NCBI GenBank assembly: GCA_016946835.1
Contig: JACVTC010000025.1
Location: 310,001 to 374,000 of the forward strand
Reading direction: 5' to 3'
DNA: 64,000 nucleotides
DNA from: Neocallimastix lanati (nom. inval.)
Taxonomy: Eukaryota; Neocallimastigomycota; Neocallimastigomycetes; Neocallimastigales; Neocallimastigaceae
The notes under the pieces are model-generated. The model saw only the letters and a list, made by a program, of their open reading frames with translations, ran no database searches and had not been told where the DNA came from. The stretch's first letter is position 1, and every line of letters begins with the position of its first letter. The position numbers and the translations under genes were made by a program. Of this stretch, positions 36,885 through 48,589 are shown in pieces.

Positions 36885-37735
36885 AGTTTTATTTATTTAT
36901 CTTTTGTATAAAAACATACTAAATATAATTTATTTATTAGTGTATTAATTTAAAATGAATCATCAATAATTTAATTAATATTTAATTAAAATATAATTTT
37001 ATTATACTTAAATATTAATTAAAAATTTAATTTATTTAAAATTTGAAAAAAATTTTTTTTTTAATTTTTTATTTTTTTTTATTTATTTATTTATTTTTTT
37101 TTTTTTTATTTTTTTATCTATGATTTAAAATTTTAATTTATTTATTTTAAATAAAGTTATTTTTAATTTAATTTATCATTTTTTTTTTCTGTGTTTGATG
37201 GAATATCTATTTTATACATCCTGATTTGTGAAAGTAATGTATTACTAATACCTAATATTAAATGGAAACTGATTTAATTTTAGAAATAGTTAATACATTT
37301 TCTTATTAAATATGGAACTTTATATAATATTTTTATTTTTTTTCTTTATTTTTTGTGTTAGATGGAATATCTAGTTTAAAATATTCTGATTTGTAGAAGT
37401 AATATATTACTAATAGTTAATATTTAATAATTAACTATTTCTAATTAACCAATTTCCATTAAATATAGAACTTTATATAATATTTTTATTTTTTTTTCTT
37501 TTTTCTGTGTTTGATGGAATATCTACTTTATACATTCTGATTTGTGAAAGTAATGTATTACTAATACCTAATATTTTATGAAAACTGATTTAATTTTAGA
37601 AATAGTTAATACATTTTCTTATTAAATAAGGCGCTTTATTTTATAATATTTTTTCTATTAACAAATAATATAAATTTATCATATTAAAATATGTAATTAT
37701 CATATAAAATTTTTTAATCATTAAAAAAAAAGGGT
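36885..37735 (+). repeat. Dispersed repeat R, left copy
   Basis: Nearly the same sequence recurs in direct orientation at 48590-49625. Internally it holds three tandem units of about 150-165 bp, each opening with GTGTT(T/A)GATGGAATATCTA (starts 37191, 37355, 37507) and including a CTGATTTGTGAAAGTAATGT-like core. No coding capacity. It could be a non-autonomous element or the edge of a segmental duplication. Confidence 0.8.
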
Positions 37736-38141
37736 TCTAAATATTATTTAAAACCATTAATGATAGATATTTAAAATTTATAAAATAAAAATACATATAA
37801 ATATTTTATATAAAGCAAAATAGATAATAATAATAATATCATTATTAAGTATTCATTATTATTATTATAATCATTCAATTTTCATATAGCAAATATTTAA
37901 GAGAAAAGTATTTCATTTCCTTACATTAATAAAACTAATGAATCAATAACTTTGCTTTTAATAAAAAAAATTTTTTTTTTTAACCAATAAATGATAAAAA
38001 AAAAATTAAAAAAATATTTTTATTCTTTCATCATGATTTTTATATATTCTTAGAAATTAATAATTAATATAAATATTTTAAAATTCCTTTCTTTTTTTAA
38101 TATTCTATAATAATTTTTAATATATTAATTGTAATATATTC

Positions 38142-38175
38142 TAACCTTTATTTTACTATAGTAAAATAAAGGTTA
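38142..38175. repeat. Perfect 34-bp palindrome
   Basis: Both halves of AACCTTTATTTTAC-TATA-GTAAAATAAAGGTT pair without a mismatch, with one further flanking T/A pair. It lies about 350 bp upstream of the CotH start. Confidence 0.85.
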
Positions 38176-38265
38176 AAAAAATAAATTTATTAAAATAGAT
38201 TATAAATTGATAGAAGATAGAATAGGGAAAATCAATAAATTTTATATTTGATATAATAGAATACA

Positions 38266-38490
38266 ATAATAATAATAATAAATAATAATAAATAATAATA
38301 ATAAATAATAATAATAAATAATAATAATAAATAATAATAATAACTAATAATAATAATAAATAATAATAATAAATAATAAATAATAATAATAAATAATAAT
38401 AATAAATAATAATAATAAATAATAAATAATAATATTAAATAATAATAATAAATAATAATAATAAATAATAAATAATAATTATAATAATTA
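38266..38490. repeat. (TAA)n-type microsatellite
   Basis: Mixed AATAAT/AATAAATAAT array of about 225 bp that ends about 40 bp before the CotH start codon. Confidence 0.9.
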
Positions 38491-38527
38491 AGAATAACTA
38501 CTTAATATAAAATAAAAATAAGTAAAA

Positions 38528-38665
38528 ATGAGAAGTTTTAAGTTTATTTCTGCCTTATTAATAGCCACGAATGCATTACTTGTTAGTTCTAAAGGTATGA
38601 AAAGAATTTTATTAGTGGATAAAAATTATTTATAGAAAATAAATAATAAATAAAATAGTGTTGTC

Positions 38666-38705
<40 letters not shown>

Positions 38706-41700
38706 ATATATATATATATATAAAATAAAATAAAATGAAATAAAATAAAATGAAATAAAATAAAATGAAATAAAATAAATTTTTGATTTTCAGAATGTTT
38801 ACTATTTTTTTTATTTATTTATTAATAAATATAATTTTATTTAATTTTTCTTATAAATATGATTTATTATTAATAAATAGTAACTTTCAAGGTTATTGCT
38901 ATTTCTGGTACACCTTCTGTTGTCATTAGTAGTAAAAAGTACGTGATGAATGTTGAAGAATACCCAGTTTATTCTGTTACAATTAATGATGTATATGCCC
39001 CAGTAAAGTACCATTACATCATAGGAAAGGAAGAAGAAAAATTCACACGTATCGTTGACAGTGATAGCACCTTGAATGAATTCTTCAATAGAGAAGTTAC
39101 TGTTAAGAAACATCCACTTTTACCAAAAGCTTTTGAAACTTTATCTACTCTTAAGAAATCTAAGCTTTTCGATGGTAAACATTAAATTAAACAATAAATA
39201 AATTTATATTTTAATATAAAAAAAAATTATTTTTTTTTTTTTTTGAAATATTAATTAAATATTATTATCGTTAATTTTATTATTATAATTTATTATAATT
39301 ATTATTTTTAAATAAAAAAAAAAAAAAAAAAAAAGATACTCATATTGATACTATCGTTCTTCAGGGTAAGAAAAATGACTTTGATAAATTAAATGCTAAT
39401 CCAAGCAGTGATAAGAAGATTGATGTTAAAGTTATTTTCGTCAGGTATGATTAAATTTTTTAACTTATTGATAATCTGTTTATTTCAATTAATATATCAT
39501 ATATTTAAAAAACTTGAAAGGGTTATAATAATTTTATAAAACTTTATAATAATTTTTTTTTTTTTAAAAAAAAAATTATTTTATTAGTCCCTATACTGTT
39601 AAGGTATTCCAAAATGGTGCTATTAAAATCAGTGGTCAATCTGTATGTATTAAATAAATAAAATTTTAAAATAAAATAGTTAATAAAAAATAAATAAATT
39701 AAAGATAAAATTATAAATAATAAATAATATTTATACAATATGCTATTGAAATTTTTATAACTCATAATTGATTATGATATTTTTTTTTTAAATTATTTGT
39801 AAATAATAGACTAAATACAACAAGAAGCTTAGTTACAGGCTTTCTGGTCTTAAAACAGATGATGATAAAGAATTATTTGGTCGTACTGCTGTCAAGTTAA
39901 GAAGTGAATATGGTGATGCAAGTTTCATGAGAGAAAAAACTTATTTCGATATATTAAATGCTATTGGGGTTCCAACTTCCCAATCTAAATTTGTTCGTGT
40001 CTTCTTAAATGAAACTCCGGCTGGATTATTCCTTATGACTGATGATTTCTCTAATAAGTCCTTCCTTAAGAGTACTTTCAACAATGGAAAGAAGTTTGAT
40101 GTTGATAATGCCGTTTTCAAGGTTAACTCTGGTGGTGACTTAAGTTACAAGAGTTTCACCGTTAATGGTTCTGAACCATACTCTTACAAGGGTGACATTA
40201 AGAATGCTGATAATAAAAAAATGATTAATGAAATTTTAGTTCCATTCATGAAGGAAGTAGATAAATACCCAGAAACTAAAAAGATTAGTCTTGATGTTCA
40301 AGCCTTCCTTAAAAACATGGCTATGGAGTACCTTGCGTACGGTACTGATAACTATTGGATGGTTCAAGGTAATTACTTCATTTTCAAGAACATGGCTGCT
40401 AATAAATGGTTCTTTATTGATAGTGATTTCGATATGACCTTTGGTGTCAGCAATCCAGAAAAATGTGTTAATACCTCTCTTGATGACTATGTTTTAATTA
40501 AGAATAAGGGTTCCTCCAGACCACTCATTGATAACCTCAGAAAGAACAGTAGTAATGATAGGTACTTAAGGGAAGCTGTTGAAAAGATTGTTAAGTCTAC
40601 TTTCAACATTGATGCCCTCGGTCCACGTCTTGATTCTTTTGCTGAATTAATATGACAAGATGCCTACTGGGACTTTACTTTACCAGGTTTAAATTCCTAC
40701 AGTGGTAGTGATCATGTCATAAAGCTTAAGCCACATACTAACGATGACTTTGAAAGAGAAATTGGTAGCACTACCAGTACCAGAAAACCATATCCAATTA
40801 AAAAGTGGATTATTGATAGAAGTAAAAATGTATCCTCTATCTATAATTTCAGTATTCCATCCACTCCAAACACTTCTCTTGGTTACTACGAACCAGAATA
40901 TGAAACTAAGAAGGATAAAAGTGATAAGACTATTAATGCTGCTACTATCACAACGACTACCGTTTCTTTCATTCCAGTTAATACTAGTACTACCACTACC
41001 TCTACCTCTACCACTACCTCTACCACTACTATAGTTAGATCTCTTCCAACTAGTAAGAATAAATGTGGTGCTGGCATTGCTGTATGCGCTCCAGGTTACT
41101 GTTGTAGTAAATATGGTCATTGTGGTAAAACATTTGAATACTGTGGTGCTGGTTGTCAAAGTGAATTTGGTGAATGTGATGGTGTCTTAGCTACAATTAC
41201 TACTTCTAAAACTATTACTATTAAAACTACTACTACTACTACTACTTCTAACACTACTACCACTACTACTATAAATGGTTCCCTTCCAATTAGTAAGAAA
41301 AAATGTGGTGCTGGTGTAGCTATTTGTGCTCCAGGTTACTGTTGTAGTAAATATGGCTATTGTGGTAACACTTTTGAATACTGTGGTGCTGGTTGCCAAA
41401 GTAAATTTGGTGAATGCGATAGTGTCTTAGCTACAATTACTACTTCTAAAACTATTACTATTAAAACTACTACTACTACTACTACTTCTAACACTACTAC
41501 CACTACTACTATAAATGATTCCCTTCCAATTAGTAAGAAAAAATGTGGTGCTGGTGTAGCTATTTGTGCTCCAGGTTACTGTTGTAGTAAATATGGCTAT
41601 TGTGGTAACACTTTTGAATACTGTGGTGCTGGTTGCCAAAGTAAATTTGGTGATTGCGATGGTGTCTTAGCTACTATTTCTAGTACTACTAAAAAAAATA

Positions 41701-41879
41701 ATAATACTACACCTACCACTACTATTTTAAAGGATTCTCTTCCAACCTCTTACAGCAAATGTGGTAAGAATATTGCTATTTGTGCCAAAGGTTACTGTTG
41801 TAGTCAATATGGTTACTGTGGTAAGAGTTCTAAATATTGTAGTAGTGGATGTCAAAAATCATTCGGTACTTGTTGGTGA
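38528..41879 (+). CDS. Secreted CotH-kinase-family protein with four CBM18 modules
   Basis: Exons are about 38528-38594 (signal peptide), 38892-39174, 39336-39444, 39588-39642 and 39810-41879. The last three introns have GT-AG ends and keep frame; the first junction is out by one base in every GT-AG choice. The CotH fold shows [24 protein letters not shown], the [14 protein letters not shown] segment and [11 protein letters not shown], the Asp-rich catalytic stretch. CotH proteins are secretory-pathway kinases; in gut fungi they often carry dockerins, whereas this one carries four chitin-binding CBM18 modules (from about 41059, 41302, 41542, 41758; 8-Cys pattern [16 protein letters not shown]) on Thr-rich linkers, suggesting wall attachment. 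An in-frame TGA at 40653-40655 separates kinase from CBM18 part, yet the next 407 codons stay open in the same frame. Confidence 0.85.
41183..41662 (+). repeat. 240-bp tandem duplication (linker plus CBM18) in the CotH gene
   Basis: Two adjacent 240-bp units, each a Thr-rich linker plus one CBM18 module, are almost identical; a Gly/Asp codon change in the linker is among the few differences. This is a recent in-frame module duplication. Confidence 0.85.
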
Positions 41880-41881
41880 AG

Positions 41882-41882
41882 A

Positions 41883-41928
<46 letters not shown>

Positions 41929-41959
41929 TAAATAAGTATAAAAAGAACAATAAAATTTC

Positions 41960-41995
<36 letters not shown>

Positions 41996-42630
41996 CATAA
42001 AACAATTTATTATTTTCTCTATAATTTAATAGTTAAAAAACAAAGGTTAAAAAAAAAAAAAAGTTAAAAAAAATTAAAATAAAAAAAAAAAATAATAAAA
42101 ATAATTATTGAAATTTTATAATGAATAATACTTAAAGTCATTTAATATATATATAATTCTATTTTATATATATAGATTATAAATCATTAGAATTTTTAAT
42201 TTTTTTTTAAAAAAAAAAAAAAAAAAAAAAAGATGAATTTTATATAATAATAATTAAAATTTGTAATATTTGATATATATATTTTTTTATATCTTTCAAT
42301 AATTGTTATACAATACAAATAATAAAAGAATAATATTTTAATAATTAATAATAATAATTAAATAATAAAATAATTAAAAAAAAATAATAATAATAAAATT
42401 TTTAATTTTTTTTTTTTTTTTTATTATAAATTTTCTATTTATTATTTACTTATTATTTATCAATAATTAAAAAAAATAAATAAATAAAATAAATAAAATA
42501 AATAAAAAAAAAAATCTTAAGAAAAAAAATCAATAAAACTCTTTTATAAAGTTCAATTTATTTTATTTTATAAAATTTTTAATAATTATCATTTACTTAA
42601 TTTTTTAATAATTATATTCTCATACAACTC
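41882..42630. other. 3' flank of the CotH gene
   Basis: An (AAT)n run begins two bases after the stop (41882-41925), followed by a poly-A run of about 34 (41961-41994) and other A/T tracts. No gene was seen. Confidence 0.75.
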
Positions 42631-42639
42631 TAAAAAATA

Positions 42640-43240
42640 AAAAATAAAATAAAATAAAATAAAATAAAAAGTAGAATATTAAATAAGAAAGTACAGATTG
42701 AATAAAATAAAATAAAATAAAATAAAATAAAATAAAATAAAATAAAATAAAATAAAATAAAATAAAATAAAATAAAATAAAATAAAATAAAATAAAATAA
42801 AATAAAATAAAATAAAATAAAATAAAAAGTAGAATATTAAATAAGAAAGTACAGATTGAATAAAATAAAATAAAATAAAATAAAATAAAATAAAATAAAA
42901 TAAAATAAAATAAAATAAAATAAAATAAAATAAAATAAAATAAAAAGTAGAATATTAAATAAGAAAGTACAGATTGAATAAAATAAAATAAAATAAAATA
43001 AAATAAAATAAAATAAAATAAAATAAAATAAAATAAAAAGTAGAATATTAAATAAGAAAGTACAGATTGAATAAAATAAAATAAAATAAAATAAAATAAA
43101 ATAAAATAAAATAAAATAAAATAAAATAAAATAAAATAAAATAAAATAAAATAAAATAAAATAAAATAAAATAAAATAAAATAAAATAAAATAAAATAAA
43201 ATAAAATAAAATAAAATAAAATAAAATAAAATAAAATAAA
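42640..43240. repeat. AAAAT pentanucleotide array with an interspersed 37-bp unit
   Basis: About 600 bp of (AATAA)n interrupted four times (near 42668, 42826, 42945, 43037) by the same ~37-bp segment containing AATATTAAATAAGAAAGTAC and AGATTGAATAAAAT. The pattern is a higher-order satellite. The segment's right end also occurs inverted near 61411-61432. Confidence 0.9.
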
Positions 43241-44280
43241 AATAATTATATTAATATCTTTTTAAAAATTTAATACATGTAATTTTAATTAAAAAAAATT
43301 AATTTAGTATTTGTTATTTAAATCGGTTATAATTATCTTTAGGAATAGGGGTTAGTTTCATTACTGTTCCATACTTTATGAGATTTTTTTTTTTTGAATA
43401 TTAAATCAAACGTATAGTATTCCGTTGAATCTATCGTTGTTAAGAGTGACGAACGTCAAAAATATAAGGTATAAAAGTCTTCTCTATCAAGGAATAGAGA
43501 ATCTTAATTTATATTTTAATTTTTATTTATTAATTTTTTAATTTAATATTTTTTTTTTATTTTTTAATTTAATTTATATAAATTATATTATTATAAATTA
43601 TATAAAATACATTAAATTGTCATAATTATTTTATTATTTATTTTTATAATTATTTTTATTAATATGATTATTTATATAATTACATTATTATTTTTATAAT
43701 TACATTATTATTTTTATTATTACATTATTATTTTTATAATTTTTTTTTAAATAATTATTTTGATATTTATTTTTAAAATTATTTTCAATTTTTTATACAA
43801 TTATATTATATTATTATTAATTTTTATTATTATTAACATAATTAATTTTAAAATTTTCAAAATTTTTTATAATTATTTTAATCTTTAATTTTTATATTAT
43901 TAATTCTTTTTTATAATTATTTTATTTTAATTTTTTTCTAATATTCTTTTTATATTTTAGTTTTTTTTTTTTATAATTATTTTATTATTAATTATTATTA
44001 TTAATTATTATTATTATTATTTTAAATTTATATAATTGTTTTATTATTAATTTTTATTATTATTTATTTAATTTTTTAATTATATCAATCTTTAAATTAA
44101 TTTATTAATTAATTAATATATTATTTTATATTTTTAAATTTTTTTTTTTTTTTTTTTAAAAATATGTTATAAATTTGTTACTTTAATAAAAGATCAATTA
44201 TCTTAAAAATCGAAAATTTAAAGATAATTTTATTTTGGAGTATTTATGATATTATAATATCATTAAACTGAAAATTATAT
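43241..44280. other. AT-rich intergenic region
   Basis: A less biased patch at 43325-43500 contains a 17-codon open stretch ending in a GT donor-like site, possibly an exon relic. The rest is T-rich simple sequence downstream of the minus-strand lectin/CBM18 gene. Confidence 0.5.
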
Positions 44281-47200
44281 CTAATTACATCTTCCAAATT
44301 CACTTAGACAACCATTTGCAATTAAACAATGATCATCTGATCTTCCACAATAACCATACTTACTACAACATTCATTTTTTGAACATACTTGATTATTATA
44401 TTTTGGTCCACATTTGTCTTTAAGTGAAGTAGGAGTTGAAGATATAGTAGTTGTAGGAGTAGTTGGTGTAGTATTACATCTTCCAAATTCACTTTGACAA
44501 CCATTTGCAATTAGACAATGATCATCTGATCTTCCACAATATCCATACTTACTGCAACATTCATTGTTTGAGCATATTTGATTATTATAATATGGACCGC
44601 ATTTACCGTCAAGTGATATTGTATTTGATACAAAAGCTGTAGAATCACATATTCCAAATTCACTCTGACAACCATTTGCAATTAGGCAATGATCATCTGA
44701 TCTTCCACAATAACCATACTTACTACAACATTCATTATCTGGGCATATTTGATTATTATTATTTGGACCACATCTACCATCAAGTGAAGTAGGAGTTGAA
44801 GATACAGTAGTTGTAGGATTATTTGGTGAAGTATTGCATCTTCCGAATTCACTTTGACAACCATTTGCAATTAAACAATAAGCATCTGTTCTTCCACAAT
44901 AACCTTTCTTACTACAACATTCATTGTTTGGACATACTTGATTATTATTTTTTGGTCCACATCTACCATTAAGTGAAACAGGGGCAGTTGGTTTTGATGT
45001 AGTAGTAGTAGGTGCAGGTGTAGGTGCAGGTGTAATATTATCATTAACGATGACAACTAAAGTTTCATAACTTACATTATAAATAGTAGTATAATAAGTT
45101 TTTGATGTAGTTCTAGGATACTTAGATTTAACTACTGAATAAGCAGTAGTGGCAACATTTTCTGTATATTTTTTGATATAATTACTATTAGTAGTACGTT
45201 TCCATCCTAAACTAGTATCATTTTTCTTTGGATCATTACAAGGGTGGGCATAAAGATATGCTTCATAATATACACACATTGGTTTACCATTAATTTTATA
45301 AACATTTTTATTATTATAAATAATTAAAAGGTTTGCATATTTGGTTTCATCTTTACTGTTTGTATTTGAGGTATTAAACTTAAATTTGTAATTAGTATTA
45401 TTACAATTTACTATACTCATATAATAAATACTATTTGATTTTTTTTGATTGGAAACACTAAGACACATATCTGTTAATGCATTAGAGGCATTAGCTAAAT
45501 ACATTTTTGAGGGATTACTAGTACTTTCAAATAACCAGTTTTTATATTTTGAACTTTGTAATTTTATTTTATTAGTAGTAGATAAATTGTTTACACCAAT
45601 ATAAAAGAAACTACCATCTGGAACAGTACCTTGAAAACTATAACTATAATAAGTTTTAGATTTTGTAACAGGTGTTGTAGTAGCATATGGTACAGTAGTT
45701 GTTTTAGTTTCCATAACCACTGATGGTGTTGATAATTTTTTAACTGTTGAATGTGTACGTGCAATTACTGTTCTGGTAGTTTTTTGGGTAGTAGTAGTAG
45801 TTGTTGTTGTTGTTGTTGTAGTTGTTGTTGTAGTGGTGGTGGTAGTTTGTTTTAATTCAGGGTAACTCCATAAAATTTTACCATCTCCATTGTCCCAGAC
45901 AATACCACGATTTCTTTTTTCACATCTTAAAGCACTATTAAGATTTCTTCCATATGGTGAAATTTTTTCGAAAATACGTCCAATAGAATCTTCACCATAA
46001 AATACTATACTATCAGCATTTACACTAATACTAGTCAAATAATTATCTGTTCTACTAAATTTAATGACAGTTGAGGTTTTTGCTTTATGGTCTCTATATA
46101 ATAATTGTCCACCTAAAATAATAACAGAGTAATCACCACAATATATCATTTCATTTTCGGAAAAGGAATCATCAATATTGATAATATTAGTGTTATATTC
46201 TCTATTACTAATATTCTTGTTTAATGACCATTTAAATTCACCGCTACTTGATAACAAAATTAAATTACCCCCAATATTTTTTAATTGATAATATTTATCA
46301 GTTACAAAATATTCTTTATGAATAAAGTATTGGTTATTATTTAATCCTATACTGCCATCACTATTTAAATTAATTGAAAATAATGGTTCATTAATACCAG
46401 TGTATTTAGAAATATTAAATTTATTTATTTTTTTATTATTAGGATCTTTACTATATACTAATGTATTATCATTAAATTTGAAAATTTCATTAGTATTAGT
46501 AATATTAATTTGATTATAAGTATAGAATGTATTACAATTTTTATTATTGGAAATAATTTTATCACACTTTTTACTTCCATATAATTCCCAAATATTTTCA
46601 TGAGTTCTATTACTCATTATTAATTTATTGCTAATGCCATTATATGTTAATTCCAAATTGTTTTTATTTTTAATAACAATTTTATTATTAATTAAGAAAT
46701 TATTATTTTCAATTTTCATGTTATATATGTCATTTACATTCTTGTCCTTTAGCTTTAAACCATCTTCCAATGATAAATAAATATAATTTTCATCACCTTC
46801 AGTGGATCTCATTTTATCAAATATGCTTAAAGTATTATCTTCATAAATTCTACCGTAATTATCTGTTTTAATTTTGTTGACTTGCTTAAGTGAACTTAAA
46901 AATCTAATAGGATAATATCCCCATACAGCTTCGGAATTTTTTGTATCAATGATCATTAAATTTGGCTTTTCCATTTCAGGTTTTTTATATTTTATAGTTA
47001 ATCTGTAATATTCAAATGAACTTAAATCTCTAGGAGTTTCTATTCTCGCTAAATATTTAACATGACCATCGTTTCTACAATATAAGATCAAACCATCTTC
47101 TTCAAGCCTCAATTCTTCAATACCTCCATAATAATCACAGTTCTCGATAGCATTAACACTAATCTCATCATCATCATTATCATTATGATAAAACAAAACA

Positions 47201-47370
47201 TCATAATCCGTAACACGTAGTTTGGCTCCAAATTCAGATAGCAAATCTTCACCTGGTAATAAATTTTTACAATAATATTTAGCATTATCATCGTAAATAT
47301 TTTCATCAATAGGACTAGTTATAGACATAGTCACTACAAGTAGAACCAATACTGAAATTATTATAGCCAT
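44281..47370 (-). CDS. Secreted lectin-like protein with four CBM18 modules (1029 aa)
   Basis: Uninterrupted. The ATG at 47370 opens a signal peptide (about residues 1-19, ending before the SPID motif). Residues ~30-500 form a Cys-poor, Asn-rich region made of lectin-like beta repeats (NGISNKLIMSN, NLILLSSSGEFKW, ending in GDGKILWSYPE). A run of about 20 Thr is at ~507-528. A ~150-residue segment at ~580-735 has the C-L-S-V and W-K-R-T spacing of a ricin-type beta-trefoil. Four CBM18 modules follow at about 800-845, 863-908, 920-965 and 982-1029 (8 Cys; SKYGYCGRSDDHC). CBM18 binds chitin, so a wall-associated role is likely. Residues 30-500 and the CBM18 part are paralogous to the C-terminal half of the 2206-residue protein encoded on the opposite strand at 53362. 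The trefoil-like segment is absent there. Confidence 0.85.
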   Translation of the reverse strand: MAIIISVLVLLVVTMSITSPIDENIYDDNAKYYCKNLLPGEDLLSEFGAKLRVTDYDVLFYHNDNDDDEISVNAIENCDYYGGIEELRLEEDGLILYCRNDGHVKYLARIETPRDLSSFEYYRLTIKYKKPEMEKPNLMIIDTKNSEAVWGYYPIRFLSSLKQVNKIKTDNYGRIYEDNTLSIFDKMRSTEGDENYIYLSLEDGLKLKDKNVNDIYNMKIENNNFLINNKIVIKNKNNLELTYNGISNKLIMSNRTHENIWELYGSKKCDKIISNNKNCNTFYTYNQINITNTNEIFKFNDNTLVYSKDPNNKKINKFNISKYTGINEPLFSINLNSDGSIGLNNNQYFIHKEYFVTDKYYQLKNIGGNLILLSSSGEFKWSLNKNISNREYNTNIINIDDSFSENEMIYCGDYSVIILGGQLLYRDHKAKTSTVIKFSRTDNYLTSISVNADSIVFYGEDSIGRIFEKISPYGRNLNSALRCEKRNRGIVWDNGDGKILWSYPELKQTTTTTTTTTTTTTTTTTTTTQKTTRTVIARTHSTVKKLSTPSVVMETKTTTVPYATTTPVTKSKTYYSYSFQGTVPDGSFFYIGVNNLSTTNKIKLQSSKYKNWLFESTSNPSKMYLANASNALTDMCLSVSNQKKSNSIYYMSIVNCNNTNYKFKFNTSNTNSKDETKYANLLIIYNNKNVYKINGKPMCVYYEAYLYAHPCNDPKKNDTSLGWKRTTNSNYIKKYTENVATTAYSVVKSKYPRTTSKTYYTTIYNVSYETLVVIVNDNITPAPTPAPTTTTSKPTAPVSLNGRCGPKNNNQVCPNNECCSKKGYCGRTDAYCLIANGCQSEFGRCNTSPNNPTTTVSSTPTSLDGRCGPNNNNQICPDNECCSKYGYCGRSDDHCLIANGCQSEFGICDSTAFVSNTISLDGKCGPYYNNQICSNNECCSKYGYCGRSDDHCLIANGCQSEFGRCNTTPTTPTTTISSTPTSLKDKCGPKYNNQVCSKNECCSKYGYCGRSDDHCLIANGCLSEFGRCN

Positions 47371-48589
47371 TTTATTAAATAACTTATTATTACTTATTAT
47401 TCGTTATTTTAAATTAAATTTTTTTTTTTTTAAATTTTTAGTTATTTAGGTCCTTTATTTAATAGACTAGTAATCTATTTCTAAATTTTTATATATTATA
47501 GATTATTAATCTGTTTAAATATTATCTTATATTTGTAGATTATTAATCTATTTCTAAATTATTTTAGATTTATAGATTATTTAGTTTTTAATTTTAATTT
47601 TGAAAATATGATTTTTGAAAATATTGTTCTTTATATATCTTTAAAAAAATAAATAAATATATATATATATATTAAATAAATAATATTATCAAGTATTATT
47701 ATACAATGTATTAATTTTATTATATATTATATTTATATTTATAATAATTAATTAAATAAATAATATCATCAAGTTTTAATACGTAATATATTAATTTTAT
47801 TATATATTATGTTTATATTTGTAATAATTAAAAAATTGGTTCAAAATATATAAAAAATGTAGTTCAAAATATAAAAGAAAAAACTTTGCAAGCCACAAAA
47901 TATTTAAATAATTTTGATATAAATATAACTTATTTATTCTTATTTATTTATTTGAAATACTTTATATATTATGATAAAATATTGTAAATAATAATTATAT
48001 ATAGCTATAATAGGGTCATTTTATTATTATAATATAATGATAAATTAATATAATTAATATAATATCAATTATATTCAATTATATATTATTATATTTTTTT
48101 GCCCTAAATTATTAAAAAATTCATTTTTATATATTTTATTTCCATAGTATTTTAGAGAAATATATAAAATGCTATTATTAAATATTAATATTATATTATT
48201 TATTTTTATTTAATTATATATAATTATTAGGATAGTGAACAAAAGAATGATGGATACAGATTAATATATATAATGTGATTCATTTTCATTAATAATATTT
48301 AATTTATATATGTAATTAGTATTAATAATATTAATATTAAAATATTTATTATTTATTATATTTGTATTTTTATATATTTGATCCACTTTTTTTTTCTTTT
48401 ACTTATATATTTTTAAAGTTTTTTTCTATTTATATAAGCTGGTTAATATATTGATTTCATTCCTTCTTTATATAAATATAAATATACATATATAACATAT
48501 ATATATTTATATATTTATGTTTTATATTCAAAATAATGGATCATCATTGAAATGCTTAAATGGTAATAGAAAAATAAAAAATGTATAAA
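47371..48589. other. Upstream region of the 1029-aa protein gene
   Basis: AT-rich. TAATTAATA-type runs and three short AGATTATTAATCT-like copies occur near 47470-47580. No promoter motif can be singled out. Confidence 0.6.

Larger units (their letters stand above)
37736..38527. other. Upstream region of the CotH gene
   Basis: AT-rich, with a 34-bp palindrome (38142-38175) and a TAA-type microsatellite (38266-38490). No other gene was seen. Confidence 0.65.

Noticed and set aside
40689-41639. Minus-strand Thr/Ser-rich frames in the CotH gene
   Set aside because: The reverse reading of Thr-codon linkers and CBM18 modules; no independent coding signal.
44322-45056. Series of 61-62-residue open frames overlapping CBM18 modules on the same strand
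   Set aside because: Shadow frames repeated every 189 bp because the CBM18 modules repeat; the same occurs at 58793-59941.
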